Source: an uncultured SAR116 cluster alpha proteobacterium
GTDB taxonomy: Bacteria; Pseudomonadota; Alphaproteobacteria; Puniceispirillales; Marisalimonadaceae
NCBI GenBank assembly: GCA_902625215.1
Contig: CACOAO010000018.1
Location: 1-32,268 of the forward strand
Direction: 5' to 3'
DNA: 32,268 nt
Shown here: piece after piece, positions 24,457 to 32,268 of the stretch
How the letters are laid out: every line of letters starts with the position of its first letter
Position numbering within the stretch: the stretch's first letter is position 1
The notes under the pieces: generated by a model
The model's database searches: none
Told to the model about the DNA's origin: nothing
The model's input: the letters and a program-made list of their open reading frames with translations, nothing else
Made by a program: the position numbers and the translations under genes

Positions 24457-25008
24457 CTAACTCTTTCCCAATAAATTTCTTGTAAACTCTGGGTTTTGAC
24501 TATCTTTTCTTAACCATATATCAAAAAAATGATTTATGAATTCAGTGTTATTTGTCTCTAAAACTTTTTCATTTTCAAAATAAAAGACTGCTTCATTATT
24601 ATTTTTTATACCAATAAATTTATTATTCTTTTTTATTTCTCTAAATGCTCTATTCAATAATGCTTTAACTTCATCTAATTCTTGTTGATTGTGTGGTTTT
24701 TGTTTTTCTAGTTGATTTATTGTTTCATCAACAACGCTTTTTTTTGAAAAATCTTTATTATATCTTAAAATTAAAGCAAACTTTTTTGAAGGATAGTCAC
24801 CAGTTTCAGTAATAAGTTTGGCATCGTACATATTCCAAAAAAGAAATTTAAAATTAGCTTTTCCAACTACAATTTGTTTAGATAGATAATTTTTTAATAT
24901 ATTTAGAGTTTTTTGGTCTTCTTCAATTATGTTTTTAGTATTTGAAAGTACTACATTAGAAAATGAAAGAAAGATTAATATAAAAATTAGATATAATTTT
25001 TTTTGCAT
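24457..25008 (-). CDS. Chalcone-isomerase-like exported protein
   Basis: A 183-residue secreted protein with an N-terminal signal peptide (about 1-22, hydrophobic LIFILIFLSF). The body matches the bacterial chalcone isomerase-like family (PF16036), with VVGKANFKFLFWNMYDAKL, then LRYNKDFSKKSVVDETI, and the closing FFDIWL...NPEFTRNLLG. No chalcone substrate is expected in bacteria; the function is unknown. A TTG codon lies one codon upstream, but the ATG at 25008 is the reasonable start. It follows the DUF3833 lipoprotein gene closely; the two families occur together in other Proteobacteria as I recall, which suggests one periplasmic process. Confidence 0.78.
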   Translation of the reverse strand: MQKKLYLIFILIFLSFSNVVLSNTKNIIEEDQKTLNILKNYLSKQIVVGKANFKFLFWNMYDAKLITETGDYPSKKFALILRYNKDFSKKSVVDETINQLEKQKPHNQQELDEVKALLNRAFREIKKNNKFIGIKNNNEAVFYFENEKVLETNNTEFINHFFDIWLRKDSQNPEFTRNLLGKS

Positions 25009-25014
25009 CAAATA

Positions 25015-25617
25015 CTACCAGCTATTGAGATTTAGAGGTCCTATTTGAGCAGCAGTCTCACCTCTTAAAAAAACTAGCGTAACTGATCCAATATTGATGC
25101 CAAATTTACTTACATAAGCCCTGTTAATTGCCAAGTTTTCACTTTGTTTGTAAATCCAATCATTAAAGTGGACTTTTATATTAGATCCTTTGATATTGAG
25201 ATAAATATCATAAGACCAATTCATCGCATTGCCAGATACTGATCCAGACGCTTTACCTTCAATATCATCAGCTTGGCCTTCATATGCTATCTTATTATTT
25301 TCAGTAGTCTTTTTGATTTTCCAAATACGATTTGCTTGTTCGCCATCATCATATAAAAATTCTTCGTCAAGAGTTAATGTTTGATTTTCAATTTTTCCAA
25401 AGATATTTACTCTAAACTGTCTTTTCAGGTTTCCAAATCTATCTTCAAAAATTCCATATGCAATTATATTTCCCTCAAAAAAAGAGAATAAATCTAGTTT
25501 CGGTGTGTTATTTTCAAATTGTTTCATATCGATCTTACTACATGCACTAAGTGATAAAATAAATGTAAATATTAAAATAATGTTTAATTTGTATATAAAT
25601 TTTTGAATTGAAAACAA
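25015..25617 (-). CDS. DUF3833-family lipoprotein
   Basis: A 200-residue predicted lipoprotein with a signal peptide ending in LSAC (Cys26). The body has the pattern of DUF3833: FFEGNIIAYGIFEDRFGNL, EEFLYDDGE, a GxASGSVSGNAMNW segment, and VHFNDWIYK. It is probably a periplasmic lipid- or ligand-binding beta-barrel protein of lipocalin-like shape; that is inference. It begins the DUF3833, chalcone-isomerase-like and yciB run, 54 bases after the LLM gene. Confidence 0.8.
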   Translation of the reverse strand: MFSIQKFIYKLNIILIFTFILSLSACSKIDMKQFENNTPKLDLFSFFEGNIIAYGIFEDRFGNLKRQFRVNIFGKIENQTLTLDEEFLYDDGEQANRIWKIKKTTENNKIAYEGQADDIEGKASGSVSGNAMNWSYDIYLNIKGSNIKVHFNDWIYKQSENLAINRAYVSKFGINIGSVTLVFLRGETAAQIGPLNLNSW

Positions 25618-25671
25618 TTTTTACTCCATTATTGATTAGCTTGATATAAGAAGTTTCTAAAAAAATTCAAT

Positions 25672-26706
25672 TTATATAGAGGTTTTCTCAAGTTCTTTTT
25701 CTGAAGAAAGACTAAATGTATCTGCGAAAATTTCATAAGACTTAATGCGAGATTTTTCGTCATGACACCATGTTAAAATTGCAATTTCGTCAATTTTGTT
25801 GTCATTTACTAATTTTAAAATTTTATCTTTTGTAATCTTAGCATCTCCTACAATTGAATTTTGATACATGCTTTCAAATTGTTCATTCCAATTATTCTCA
25901 TTTATAATATTTAAGGCATTGTCGGGATCAGTTATAGGCCCAAGTTGGCCATAATTCCTTCCAATCTTCCAAGCTGCTCTAGATGAAAATAAATATTTTG
26001 CTTCTTCATTTGTATTAGCAGTTAATGCCCACAAGCAAACATTTACAATAGGTTTTTGATATTGTTTTGATGGACGAAATTCAGATCTATATATGTTTAA
26101 AGTTTCTTTAACTCCCCGTCCATCTGTAATAAAGTGAGCAAAACAATATGGAATTCCTAAATATGCTGCTAATTGAGCTCCGTAGTTAGATGTCCCCAAC
26201 ATCCAAATTTCTGGGGAAGTATTAGAAATAGGTTGAGCAACTAAATTTCTAAATGGATGACCTTCTATTAATTTATTATTTGAAACCCATGCCATTAAAT
26301 CTCTTACATTACTTGGAAAATGTTCACTGTCATTTCGGCTATTAGGGTTTAATGCCAATGCAGTTCTTCCATCAGAGCCTGGTGCTCTTCCTAAGCCTAG
26401 ATCAATCCTATTCGGAGCAATTGCCTCTAAAATTCTAAATTGTTCTGCTACTTTAAGGGGTGAATAATGTGGTAACATTATGCCTGCGCTTCCTATTCGT
26501 ATAGAGGATGTATTGCAAGCAATAGCGGCCATTAATATTTCTGGTGCAGTACCTATAATTGTTGGGTGGTTGTGATGTTCAGAAACCCAAAATCTTTTGT
26601 ATCCAAGTTTTTCTGCTTTTTTGGCTAATTTTATGGAATCTTGAATAGTAAGCGATTGGGGTTTTCCTTCAACAGCAACTGATTGTTCAAGAATTGATAC
26701 TTCCAT
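25672..26706 (-). CDS. LLM-class flavin-dependent oxidoreductase (luciferase-like)
   Basis: A 344-residue bacterial-luciferase-like monooxygenase, group MsnO8/YhbW by its opening (SILEQSV...) and the segments FWVSEHHN (39-46), GSAGIMLPHYSPLKVAEQF and IDLGLGRAPGSDG. The TIM barrel binds FMNH2 supplied by a separate reductase and inserts oxygen into an organic substrate. It starts 22 bases after the amidohydrolase gene, so the two are likely one unit. The substrate is unknown. Confidence 0.87.
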   Translation of the reverse strand: MEVSILEQSVAVEGKPQSLTIQDSIKLAKKAEKLGYKRFWVSEHHNHPTIIGTAPEILMAAIACNTSSIRIGSAGIMLPHYSPLKVAEQFRILEAIAPNRIDLGLGRAPGSDGRTALALNPNSRNDSEHFPSNVRDLMAWVSNNKLIEGHPFRNLVAQPISNTSPEIWMLGTSNYGAQLAAYLGIPYCFAHFITDGRGVKETLNIYRSEFRPSKQYQKPIVNVCLWALTANTNEEAKYLFSSRAAWKIGRNYGQLGPITDPDNALNIINENNWNEQFESMYQNSIVGDAKITKDKILKLVNDNKIDEIAILTWCHDEKSRIKSYEIFADTFSLSSEKELEKTSI

Positions 26707-26728
26707 AAAATTTACCTAATCAAAACTT

Positions 26729-27772
26729 CTACAATTTTATCTTATATATTTTAGCAGCATTTTCATAAAATAATTTATTTTTTTCGTTTTCTGACATATT
26801 TTCTGAAATTATTTTAAATGCATTCCATAACGAACCATAACTGCAAGACCCTTTATCTACTGGAAAATTACTTTCAAACATACATTTATCTATACCAAAC
26901 ATATTAATTGTTTCATATATCCAAGGTTTCCATATATTAGCTAATTCGGAGGAATTTGGTGGATCTTGATTTAAATGAAATTTTGCACCATTCACTTCCA
27001 TACCCAATCCACCTAATTTAACTTTGATGTTTGGTAATCTTGATAATCTCATCATAGCTGTGCGCCACTCTCTATGGGTCAAGGCTTGCTTTCCTTCATA
27101 TTCACCAAGATGAATAGGTCCTCCAATGTGATTAAGAATAATGCTAAGTTCTGGTAGTGTCCTAGCTATTTTTTCCATTTCACCCAATTGTGTGTGGTAT
27201 ATCCAAAAATCAAGTGAAAGTCCTGCGTCTTGCAGGCATCTTGCACCTTCAACAAACTTAGGATGAGACATTAGAGATAAATCAGACCTTACAGCTCCTG
27301 ATTTAATCCTAGGATCTGGGTGTGCTGCCAAAAGCATTCTTATACCCTTTAATCGTCCTTCACTTATTTCCAAACCCTTTTCAATAACTGGTTTCAACTT
27401 ATTTCCGTAAGTTAGGTCAAGAGAACCAACTATAGAAGCATTTACTTTAACTTTATTATTTTTAATCAGATCAGCTCTTTTACCTTCATTTGTGGCAAAT
27501 TCAATTTCACTTAGTGGTTTGAATTCTTCAGGACCATTTTTTAGATAAATTTCTGTATTTGACGAGCTCATTATATAAACTGTTGCTTTTATGTTATGGC
27601 CTGAAGTATTAATATCCTCCAACAATTCTTCTACGTAGTATCTACCAAATCCGACGTCCCAAAGATGATGATGTGGATCAATAATATTTAGATTTGGAAG
27701 AATGGGTTTTTCTTTTAATTTATTTAACCAACTAGTGCGTACGTCGAGGTGCGGTGATGTAATTTTTTTCAT
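26729..27772 (-). CDS. Amidohydrolase family protein (PF04909)
   Basis: A 347-residue TIM-barrel metal-dependent hydrolase of the amidohydrolase-2 family. The metal site begins with DPHHHLWD (32-39), giving the HxH ligands. A further histidine is in ILNHIGGP, and an acidic residue in FESNFPVD near the C-terminus. Family members open lactones (LigI, fucono-lactonase) or decarboxylate aromatic acids. The context with an LLM oxidoreductase and, across the divergent promoter, a TauD-type dioxygenase, cupin and DsbA-fold isomerase suggests an organic-acid or aromatic pathway, but no substrate is assignable. Confidence 0.86.
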   Translation of the reverse strand: MKKITSPHLDVRTSWLNKLKEKPILPNLNIIDPHHHLWDVGFGRYYVEELLEDINTSGHNIKATVYIMSSSNTEIYLKNGPEEFKPLSEIEFATNEGKRADLIKNNKVKVNASIVGSLDLTYGNKLKPVIEKGLEISEGRLKGIRMLLAAHPDPRIKSGAVRSDLSLMSHPKFVEGARCLQDAGLSLDFWIYHTQLGEMEKIARTLPELSIILNHIGGPIHLGEYEGKQALTHREWRTAMMRLSRLPNIKVKLGGLGMEVNGAKFHLNQDPPNSSELANIWKPWIYETINMFGIDKCMFESNFPVDKGSCSYGSLWNAFKIISENMSENEKNKLFYENAAKIYKIKL

Positions 27773-27898
27773 TCAAATTACTCTGTATAAATTGAAAAAT
27801 ATTTATTTTTATTTATGATTTAAATTATTTATTACTAATCAAATTAGTGCAAATAAATTTTAAATAATTTATAACCCGATTTTAGGATACATTAAAAA
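27773..27898. promoter_or_regulatory. Divergent promoter region, amidohydrolase / TauD dioxygenase
   Basis: A 126-bp, almost purely A/T gap separates the two divergent operons. No operator or regulator gene is next to it; promoter elements cannot be told apart from the AT-rich background. Confidence 0.35.
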
Positions 27899-28762
27899 AT
27901 GAACCTTTATGTTAAGACGAAAACAAATTTTGAAAATATTGAAGTAAAACCGATTGCAGGTGCCCTTGGTGCTCAGATTGAAAACATAAATCTTTCAGAA
28001 AATCTTTCTGATGAAATCATTTCCGAAATTTATAGCGCTTTATTATCTTATCAAGTGATATTTTTTAGAGATCAGGAATTTAGTCCTAGTTCTTTTAAAA
28101 CATTTGCAGAAAAAATTGGTAAGCCAATTATATATCCTTTTGTGAAGAGTTTAGAAAATTTTCCAGAAATTACACCAATTTTAAAAAAAGAAACTGATAA
28201 AAATAACTTTGGGGGTATATGGCATAGTGATACTACATATCAAGACAAGCCCCCAATGGGTACAATTTTATATGGTATAGAAATACCTGATTATGGAGGA
28301 GATACTGAGTGGTCTAATCAATATATGGCTTACGAAAGCTTATCAGATGGAATGAAAAAATTCTTAGACACTCTAGAAGCAGTCAACATTTCAGGGAAGT
28401 CAAGAGTAGCTAAAACAAGATCTGATATTATGAAGCATGCATCTGTTGGATTAAAAGGTGACGAACTAAAGGCAATTCATCCCGTTGTTAGAACTCACCC
28501 AGAAACAAAAAGAAAATCCTTATATGTTAATGAAGCCCATACAACTAATTTTGTAGGTATGACTGAAGATGAGAGCACACCAATTTTAGAGTATTTATAC
28601 AAGCATCAGATTAAATCAGAATTTACTTGTAGATTTCAATGGAAACCTGGATCTGTAGCAATATGGGATAACAGGTGTACAATGCATAATCCTATTAATG
28701 ATTACCATGGACAAAGAAGATTAATGCATAGAATTACTTTTGCCGGTGACAAACCATGTTAA
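27899..28762 (+). CDS. TauD/TfdA-family Fe(II)/2-oxoglutarate dioxygenase
   Basis: A 287-residue dioxygenase of the TauD/TfdA family. The iron ligands are His109-x-Asp111 (WHSDTTY) and His263 (DNRCTMH); the 2-oxoglutarate arginine lies in HGQRRLMHR (270-278). Such enzymes hydroxylate a carbon next to a sulfonate, ether, amine or carboxylate; taurine and 2,4-D are the founding substrates. A sulfonate would fit the ComDE/YihU-like genes elsewhere in the window, but the link is speculative. The gene heads an operon with a cupin and a DsbA-fold isomerase. The ribosome site before the ATG is weak. Confidence 0.88.
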   Translation: MNLYVKTKTNFENIEVKPIAGALGAQIENINLSENLSDEIISEIYSALLSYQVIFFRDQEFSPSSFKTFAEKIGKPIIYPFVKSLENFPEITPILKKETDKNNFGGIWHSDTTYQDKPPMGTILYGIEIPDYGGDTEWSNQYMAYESLSDGMKKFLDTLEAVNISGKSRVAKTRSDIMKHASVGLKGDELKAIHPVVRTHPETKRKSLYVNEAHTTNFVGMTEDESTPILEYLYKHQIKSEFTCRFQWKPGSVAIWDNRCTMHNPINDYHGQRRLMHRITFAGDKPC

Positions 28763-28782
28763 GTTTATAATTGGAGGCAATA

Positions 28783-29154
28783 ATGTCACAGAAAAAATTT
28801 TTTCATAATATCATGGACTTAGATGCTGGAATTAAAAGAGAACTAGCAGAAGGTGTGACCACAAGAATATTTTGTGGAAGTGATGCTATGTTATCAATTG
28901 TTAATATTGAAGCTAATGCAAAAGGTAAAATTCATTCTCACCCAGAAGAACAATGGGGTTTTTTGATTGAAGGTTCAGGAATTAGAATTCAAAATGGTGA
29001 AGAAATAGAAATTAAAAAAGGAGATTTTTGGCAAACACCTGGTGGAGTTGAACATGGAATAATTGCAGGCCCACAAGGTGCTAAAATCCTTGATGTATTT
29101 AGTCCGCCTAGGGAAGAATATAAAACTACAGGCTCTGGATTTGGTTCAAAATGA
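28783..29154 (+). CDS. Small cupin-domain protein
   Basis: A 123-residue single cupin. The metal ligands HSHPEEQ (His51, His53, Glu56 or Gln57) and a later histidine in GGVEHGI fit the HxHx(3-4)E...H pattern. The frame is open from a TTG at 28771, but GGAGG at 28773-28777 stands five bases before the ATG at 28783, which decides the start. The end overlaps the next gene by four bases (ATGA). Small cupins next to dioxygenases may be accessory metal enzymes (isomerase, dioxygenase, or small-molecule sensor); the role is not known. Confidence 0.83.
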   Translation: MSQKKFFHNIMDLDAGIKRELAEGVTTRIFCGSDAMLSIVNIEANAKGKIHSHPEEQWGFLIEGSGIRIQNGEEIEIKKGDFWQTPGGVEHGIIAGPQGAKILDVFSPPREEYKTTGSGFGSK

Positions 29155-29759
29155 TTTCAATTGATTATTTTATGAGCCATGGAAGTCCCTGGACATTCTT
29201 GGGACATAATAGACTTGGTGATTTGGTAAATAAATTTAACGCTAAACTTAACATATACCCAGTTAACTATGGAGATATATTTCCAATATCAGGAGGACTT
29301 CCTGTATCCAAAAGACCACCACAAAGACAAAAATTAAGATTACAAGAATTAAACAGATGGTCTAAATTTTTAAATATAAATTTAAATACTCAGCCTAATT
29401 TTTTTCCTTCAAAATCTCTTTTACCTTCTTTAATCATTATAGCAGCAAAAATGGAAAAGTTAGATAATTATTTCGAACTTGCGTTTAAAATTATGAATTC
29501 TTTATGGGTAGAAAACCAAGATATTGATGATGAAGATGTTCTAAAAAAAATTTTAAATCGAATGAATTTTGATGCTGAAAATATCATCTTATTAGCTAAA
29601 AGTGAAAAATGTTTGGATATCATGAACAAATACACTCAACTAGCTATAACAAAAAATGTTTTTGGTGCACCTACGTATATTATTGAAGATCAAATTTACT
29701 GGGGACAGGATAGATTAGACTTTGTAGAGAGACATCTAAACACCATAAATATGGACTAA
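29151..29759 (+). CDS. DsbA-fold isomerase, HCCA isomerase-like (kappa GST)
   Basis: A 202-residue protein of the DsbA-like thioredoxin superfamily, 2-hydroxychromene-2-carboxylate isomerase branch. The start segment IDYFMSHGSPWTFLG places Ser12 in the glutathione-activating position, with no CxxC, so it is not a disulfide oxidase. The C-terminal VFGAPTYIIEDQIYWGQDRLDF is the standard HCCA-isomerase motif. Family members use glutathione to isomerise ring-fission products of aromatic degradation or to conjugate electrophiles. It is coupled to the cupin gene through ATGA. Confidence 0.87.
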   Translation: MISIDYFMSHGSPWTFLGHNRLGDLVNKFNAKLNIYPVNYGDIFPISGGLPVSKRPPQRQKLRLQELNRWSKFLNINLNTQPNFFPSKSLLPSLIIIAAKMEKLDNYFELAFKIMNSLWVENQDIDDEDVLKKILNRMNFDAENIILLAKSEKCLDIMNKYTQLAITKNVFGAPTYIIEDQIYWGQDRLDFVERHLNTINMD

Positions 29760-29815
29760 TAAGTATTGTTTTTAAAATTTATTTGAGTATTATGCATAAA
29801 AAATAAGGATATACG

Positions 29816-31051
29816 ATGGACACAAGCATTGATATTGATAAAAATGTAGTTGATATAAAAACAACTAAATCTAAACCTAAATTTAATTGGGAAGACCCAC
29901 TCTTATTAGATTCTCTAATATCTGAAGAAGAATATTTAATTAAATCTACTGCTCATGAATACGCGCAAGCTAAACTTTTACCTAGAGTAGAAGATGCTTT
30001 TCTAGAAGAACAAACAGATAAAAACATTTTTAAAGAAATGGGTGAACTTGGATTATTGGGAATAACAATCCCGGAGAAATATGGTTGTGCAGGCGCCTCA
30101 TATGTTTCTTATGGCTTAGTAGCCAAAGAAATTGAAAGAGTTGATTCAGGTTACAGATCAATGATGTCCGTTCAATCTTCACTCGTTATGCATCCAATAT
30201 ACGCTTATGGAACTGAAGATCAAAGGCAAAAATATTTGCCTAAGCTTGCTTCCGGTGAACTAATTGGATGTTTTGGATTAACTGAACCTGACGCTGGTTC
30301 AGATCCAAGTTCTATGAAGACAACTGCTAGTAAAGTAAAAGGTGGATATTCCTTATCTGGTTCTAAAATGTGGATTTCAAATTCGCCAATTGCTGATGTA
30401 TTTGTTGTTTGGGCAAAGTCAAAAGAACATGATGACGCAATCAAAGGTTTTATTCTAGAAAAGGGAATGAATGGTTTAAGTGCGCCTAAAATTAAAGGTA
30501 AATTATCTCTTAGAGCCTCAATAACTGGTGAAATTGTAATGAATGATGTATTCGTTCCAGAAGAAAACCTAATGCCTAATGTTACTGGTTTAAAAGGTCC
30601 TTTTGGATGTCTGAATAGAGCTAGATACGGAATAGCTTGGGGTGTCATGGGTGCTGCGGAAGATTGTTGGCATAGGGCTCGTCAATATACATTAGATAGA
30701 AAACAATTTGGTAAACCATTGGCAGCTACTCAACTAATTCAAAAAAAATTAGCAGATATGCAAACTGAAATTGCATTAGGTTTAGGTGCTGCTCTTCAAG
30801 TTGGGAGATTATTTGATCAGGGTAGTTTAGCACCAGAAGCTATTTCGCTCATAAAAAGAAATAATTGTGGAAAAGCACTCGAAATTGCTAGACATTCAAG
30901 GGATATGCACGGGGGAAATGGTATACATGCTGAATACCAAGTGATGCGTCATCTAATGAATTTAGAAACTGTTAATACATATGAAGGCACTCATGACGTT
31001 CATGCACTTATATTAGGAAGAGCACAAACGGGTATTCAGGCCTTTTTTTGA
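29816..31051 (+). CDS. gcdH: Glutaryl-CoA dehydrogenase-like acyl-CoA dehydrogenase
   Basis: A 411-residue acyl-CoA dehydrogenase with the features of glutaryl-CoA dehydrogenase, which converts glutaryl-CoA to crotonyl-CoA plus CO2 in lysine, tryptophan and aromatic degradation. The opening [17 protein letters not shown] is typical. FAD and substrate segments [14 protein letters not shown] and KMWISNSP are present, and the catalytic base is Glu390 in [16 protein letters not shown] ribosome site AAGGA precedes the ATG. It follows the HCCA-isomerase-like gene by 56 bases, so joint transcription is possible. Short-chain dicarboxylyl-CoA variants cannot be excluded. Confidence 0.88.
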   Translation: MDTSIDIDKNVVDIKTTKSKPKFNWEDPLLLDSLISEEEYLIKSTAHEYAQAKLLPRVEDAFLEEQTDKNIFKEMGELGLLGITIPEKYGCAGASYVSYGLVAKEIERVDSGYRSMMSVQSSLVMHPIYAYGTEDQRQKYLPKLASGELIGCFGLTEPDAGSDPSSMKTTASKVKGGYSLSGSKMWISNSPIADVFVVWAKSKEHDDAIKGFILEKGMNGLSAPKIKGKLSLRASITGEIVMNDVFVPEENLMPNVTGLKGPFGCLNRARYGIAWGVMGAAEDCWHRARQYTLDRKQFGKPLAATQLIQKKLADMQTEIALGLGAALQVGRLFDQGSLAPEAISLIKRNNCGKALEIARHSRDMHGGNGIHAEYQVMRHLMNLETVNTYEGTHDVHALILGRAQTGIQAFF

Positions 31052-31082
31052 TTTAATTTCTATAGTTTAGAAGTATTTAAAA

Positions 31083-31451
31083 ATGCTTAAGAGTATTTTT
31101 ATAATTTTATTATACCAATTAATAGGTGAATTTTTTCAGAAATTTTTTGGTTTGAGTATTCCTGGACCAGTTATTGGTCTAGTTTTACTTTTACTTACAC
31201 TGCTTCTAATACAAAAAAGAGAAAGAGCAGTACCCATTAAAGAAGATTTGTATAATTCAGCAGAAATTTTATTAAATTATCTTCCGCTTTTATTTATTCC
31301 GGTTGGAGTAGGTGTTGTAATGCATCTTTCTCTTTTAGAAGATAATCTTGCTTCAGTTGTCTTGGTAATTATTTTAGGGACATTATTAACCCTTGCTTTA
31401 ACGGGGTATGTTATGGAAAAAATTCTTAGAAAGAAAACTCTAGATGATTGA
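31083..31451 (+). CDS. LrgA/CidA-family membrane protein
   Basis: A 122-residue membrane protein with four hydrophobic segments and the family motif FGLSIPGPVIGLVLLLL (about 21-37). LrgA/CidA proteins resemble holins and pair with LrgB/CidB; they are linked to murein hydrolase control and, in some bacteria and plants, to uptake of pyruvate or glycolate. Its stop overlaps the start of the LrgB gene by eight bases. It follows gcdH by 31 bases. Confidence 0.86.
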   Translation: MLKSIFIILLYQLIGEFFQKFFGLSIPGPVIGLVLLLLTLLLIQKRERAVPIKEDLYNSAEILLNYLPLLFIPVGVGVVMHLSLLEDNLASVVLVIILGTLLTLALTGYVMEKILRKKTLDD

Positions 31452-32166
31452 TCAGGACAAATTATATAGTATTTGGGTTTATCTACAAGCTGAGCCATTA
31501 TTTTGGTTAACACTAACTATTGGGTCTTATCTAATTGCAGATATGGCATATAAAAAATCCAACTTGTTTCCTCTTTTAAACCCTGTGGCAATGAGTGTTC
31601 TAATAGTGAGTTTAATTTTAATTTTATTTAATATTAAGTATGAACGTTACTTTGATGGCGCAAAGTTTATTCACTTCCTTTTAGGTCCTGCGACAGTAGC
31701 TTTAGCAATACCAATTTATAAAAAATGGAATTTAATTATCTTAAATAGTAAAGCTATACTAATATCGTTAATCTTAGGGTCAACTTTTGCAATTTTAATT
31801 ACATATTCTCTATCTTTATATCTAGAATTACCCAAAGAATTAATAATGAGCCTCCTTCCAAGGAATGTAACTGCACCTATAGCAATGGGTATTTCTGAAA
31901 TAATTGGTGGCATCCCATCTTTAACCGCAATTATTACTATTTTGACTGGAGTAGTTGGTGCTTCATTGGGTGTTTTTGTATTTGATGTAATGAAATTAAA
32001 AAATATGGACGCAAGAGGATTTAGCTTAGGACTAACAAGTCATGGTATTGGAACAGCAAGGGCTATGAGTAGAAATAAAAATGCAGGTGTCTATGCAGCA
32101 GTAGGTATGGGATTAAGCGGATTATTAACATCAATCTTAGTCCCGTTATTTTTAAAGATTATTTAA
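31444..32166 (+). CDS. LrgB/CidB-family membrane protein
   Basis: A 240-residue membrane protein with about seven hydrophobic segments, matching the LrgB/CidB family. The conserved core reads LPRNVTAPIAMGISEIIGG (about 138-156), and SLGLTSHGIGTARAM near residue 193-207 is the second family motif. It partners the LrgA-like protein just upstream, with which it overlaps. No further gene is visible in the last 102 bases of the window. Confidence 0.88.
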   Translation: MIDQDKLYSIWVYLQAEPLFWLTLTIGSYLIADMAYKKSNLFPLLNPVAMSVLIVSLILILFNIKYERYFDGAKFIHFLLGPATVALAIPIYKKWNLIILNSKAILISLILGSTFAILITYSLSLYLELPKELIMSLLPRNVTAPIAMGISEIIGGIPSLTAIITILTGVVGASLGVFVFDVMKLKNMDARGFSLGLTSHGIGTARAMSRNKNAGVYAAVGMGLSGLLTSILVPLFLKII

Positions 32167-32268
32167 ATTATTCAATTACGACTAAGAAAGACTAAAATAG
32201 TTGTCAATTTCATTTAATTGAAGTGACCTCAAAATTTGGACCGAAGTATTTTCAAATTTCACATTAAT

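Noticed and set aside
30220-30648. 142-codon minus-strand frame within gcdH
   Set aside because: It is antisense to a conserved acyl-CoA dehydrogenase with no independent evidence of coding.
1-32268. CRISPR array, rRNA, transposase or riboswitch
   Set aside because: No regularly spaced identical repeats, rRNA-like segments, transposase motifs or recognisable riboswitch cores were found by reading; no covariance search could be run.

Overview
This window looks like a chromosomal segment of a low-GC, streamlined, probably marine alphaproteobacterium. The evidence is strongly AT-rich DNA, very short intergenic gaps, many ATGA or TAATG gene overlaps, and a load of small-molecule catabolic enzymes (SDR, TauD/TfdA, LLM, mandelate-racemase, Gfo/Idh, EamA) with YciB, DUF3833 and chalcone-isomerase-like proteins. 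The taxon is inferred from gene content and composition only; no phylogenetic marker was compared.

Region 1 (1 to about 8769) is an accessory island abutting the 3' end of a tRNA-Ser(GCT) on the minus strand (8770-8861). It holds a beta-lactamase-fold lipoprotein, a 5'-truncated RepA/primase-type helicase, a repeat-rich noncoding segment that looks like an iteron origin or operator (2247-2424), a small HGG zinc-knuckle protein, a complete Type I restriction-modification operon (hsdM-hsdS-hsdR), and a convergent zinc-ribbon protein of unknown function. The most striking point is hsdS: its reading frame, coupled to hsdM by an overlapping stop/start, is broken at a run of eight G (4319-4326). 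Seven G would restore a full-length 390-residue specificity subunit. This is the architecture of a phase-variable ON/OFF switch, caught here in the OFF state unless it is a sequencing error. HsdR also carries an in-frame 18-bp tandem repeat encoding a proline-rich linker.

Region 2 (9009-13142) is core-like: a LysR regulator, a HI0933/BaiN-type flavoprotein and a DeaD/CsdA-type RNA helicase.

Region 3 (13149-20615) is a catabolic neighbourhood. On the plus strand are two split TPP-enzyme subunits resembling sulfopyruvate decarboxylase ComD/ComE, a Gfo/Idh/MocA oxidoreductase and an SDR. On the minus strand are a beta-hydroxyacid dehydrogenase with sequence features of sulfolactaldehyde reductase (YihU), an M20 carbamoylase/ureidase-type hydrolase, another SDR and an EamA exporter. 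ComDE plus a YihU-like enzyme suggests C3-sulfonate metabolism, an inference. Both SDRs lack the catalytic tyrosine at its expected position.

Region 4 (20696-27772, all minus) runs from an amidohydrolase/LLM-oxidoreductase pair through DUF3833 lipoprotein, chalcone-isomerase-like protein and YciB to a tight operon of enolase-superfamily enzyme, epoxide-hydrolase-like enzyme and EamA transporter.

Region 5 (27899-32166, plus) is a compact TauD/TfdA dioxygenase, cupin and DsbA-fold isomerase operon, then glutaryl-CoA dehydrogenase and an LrgA/LrgB membrane pair. No CRISPR array, rRNA, intact insertion sequence or integrase gene was seen.
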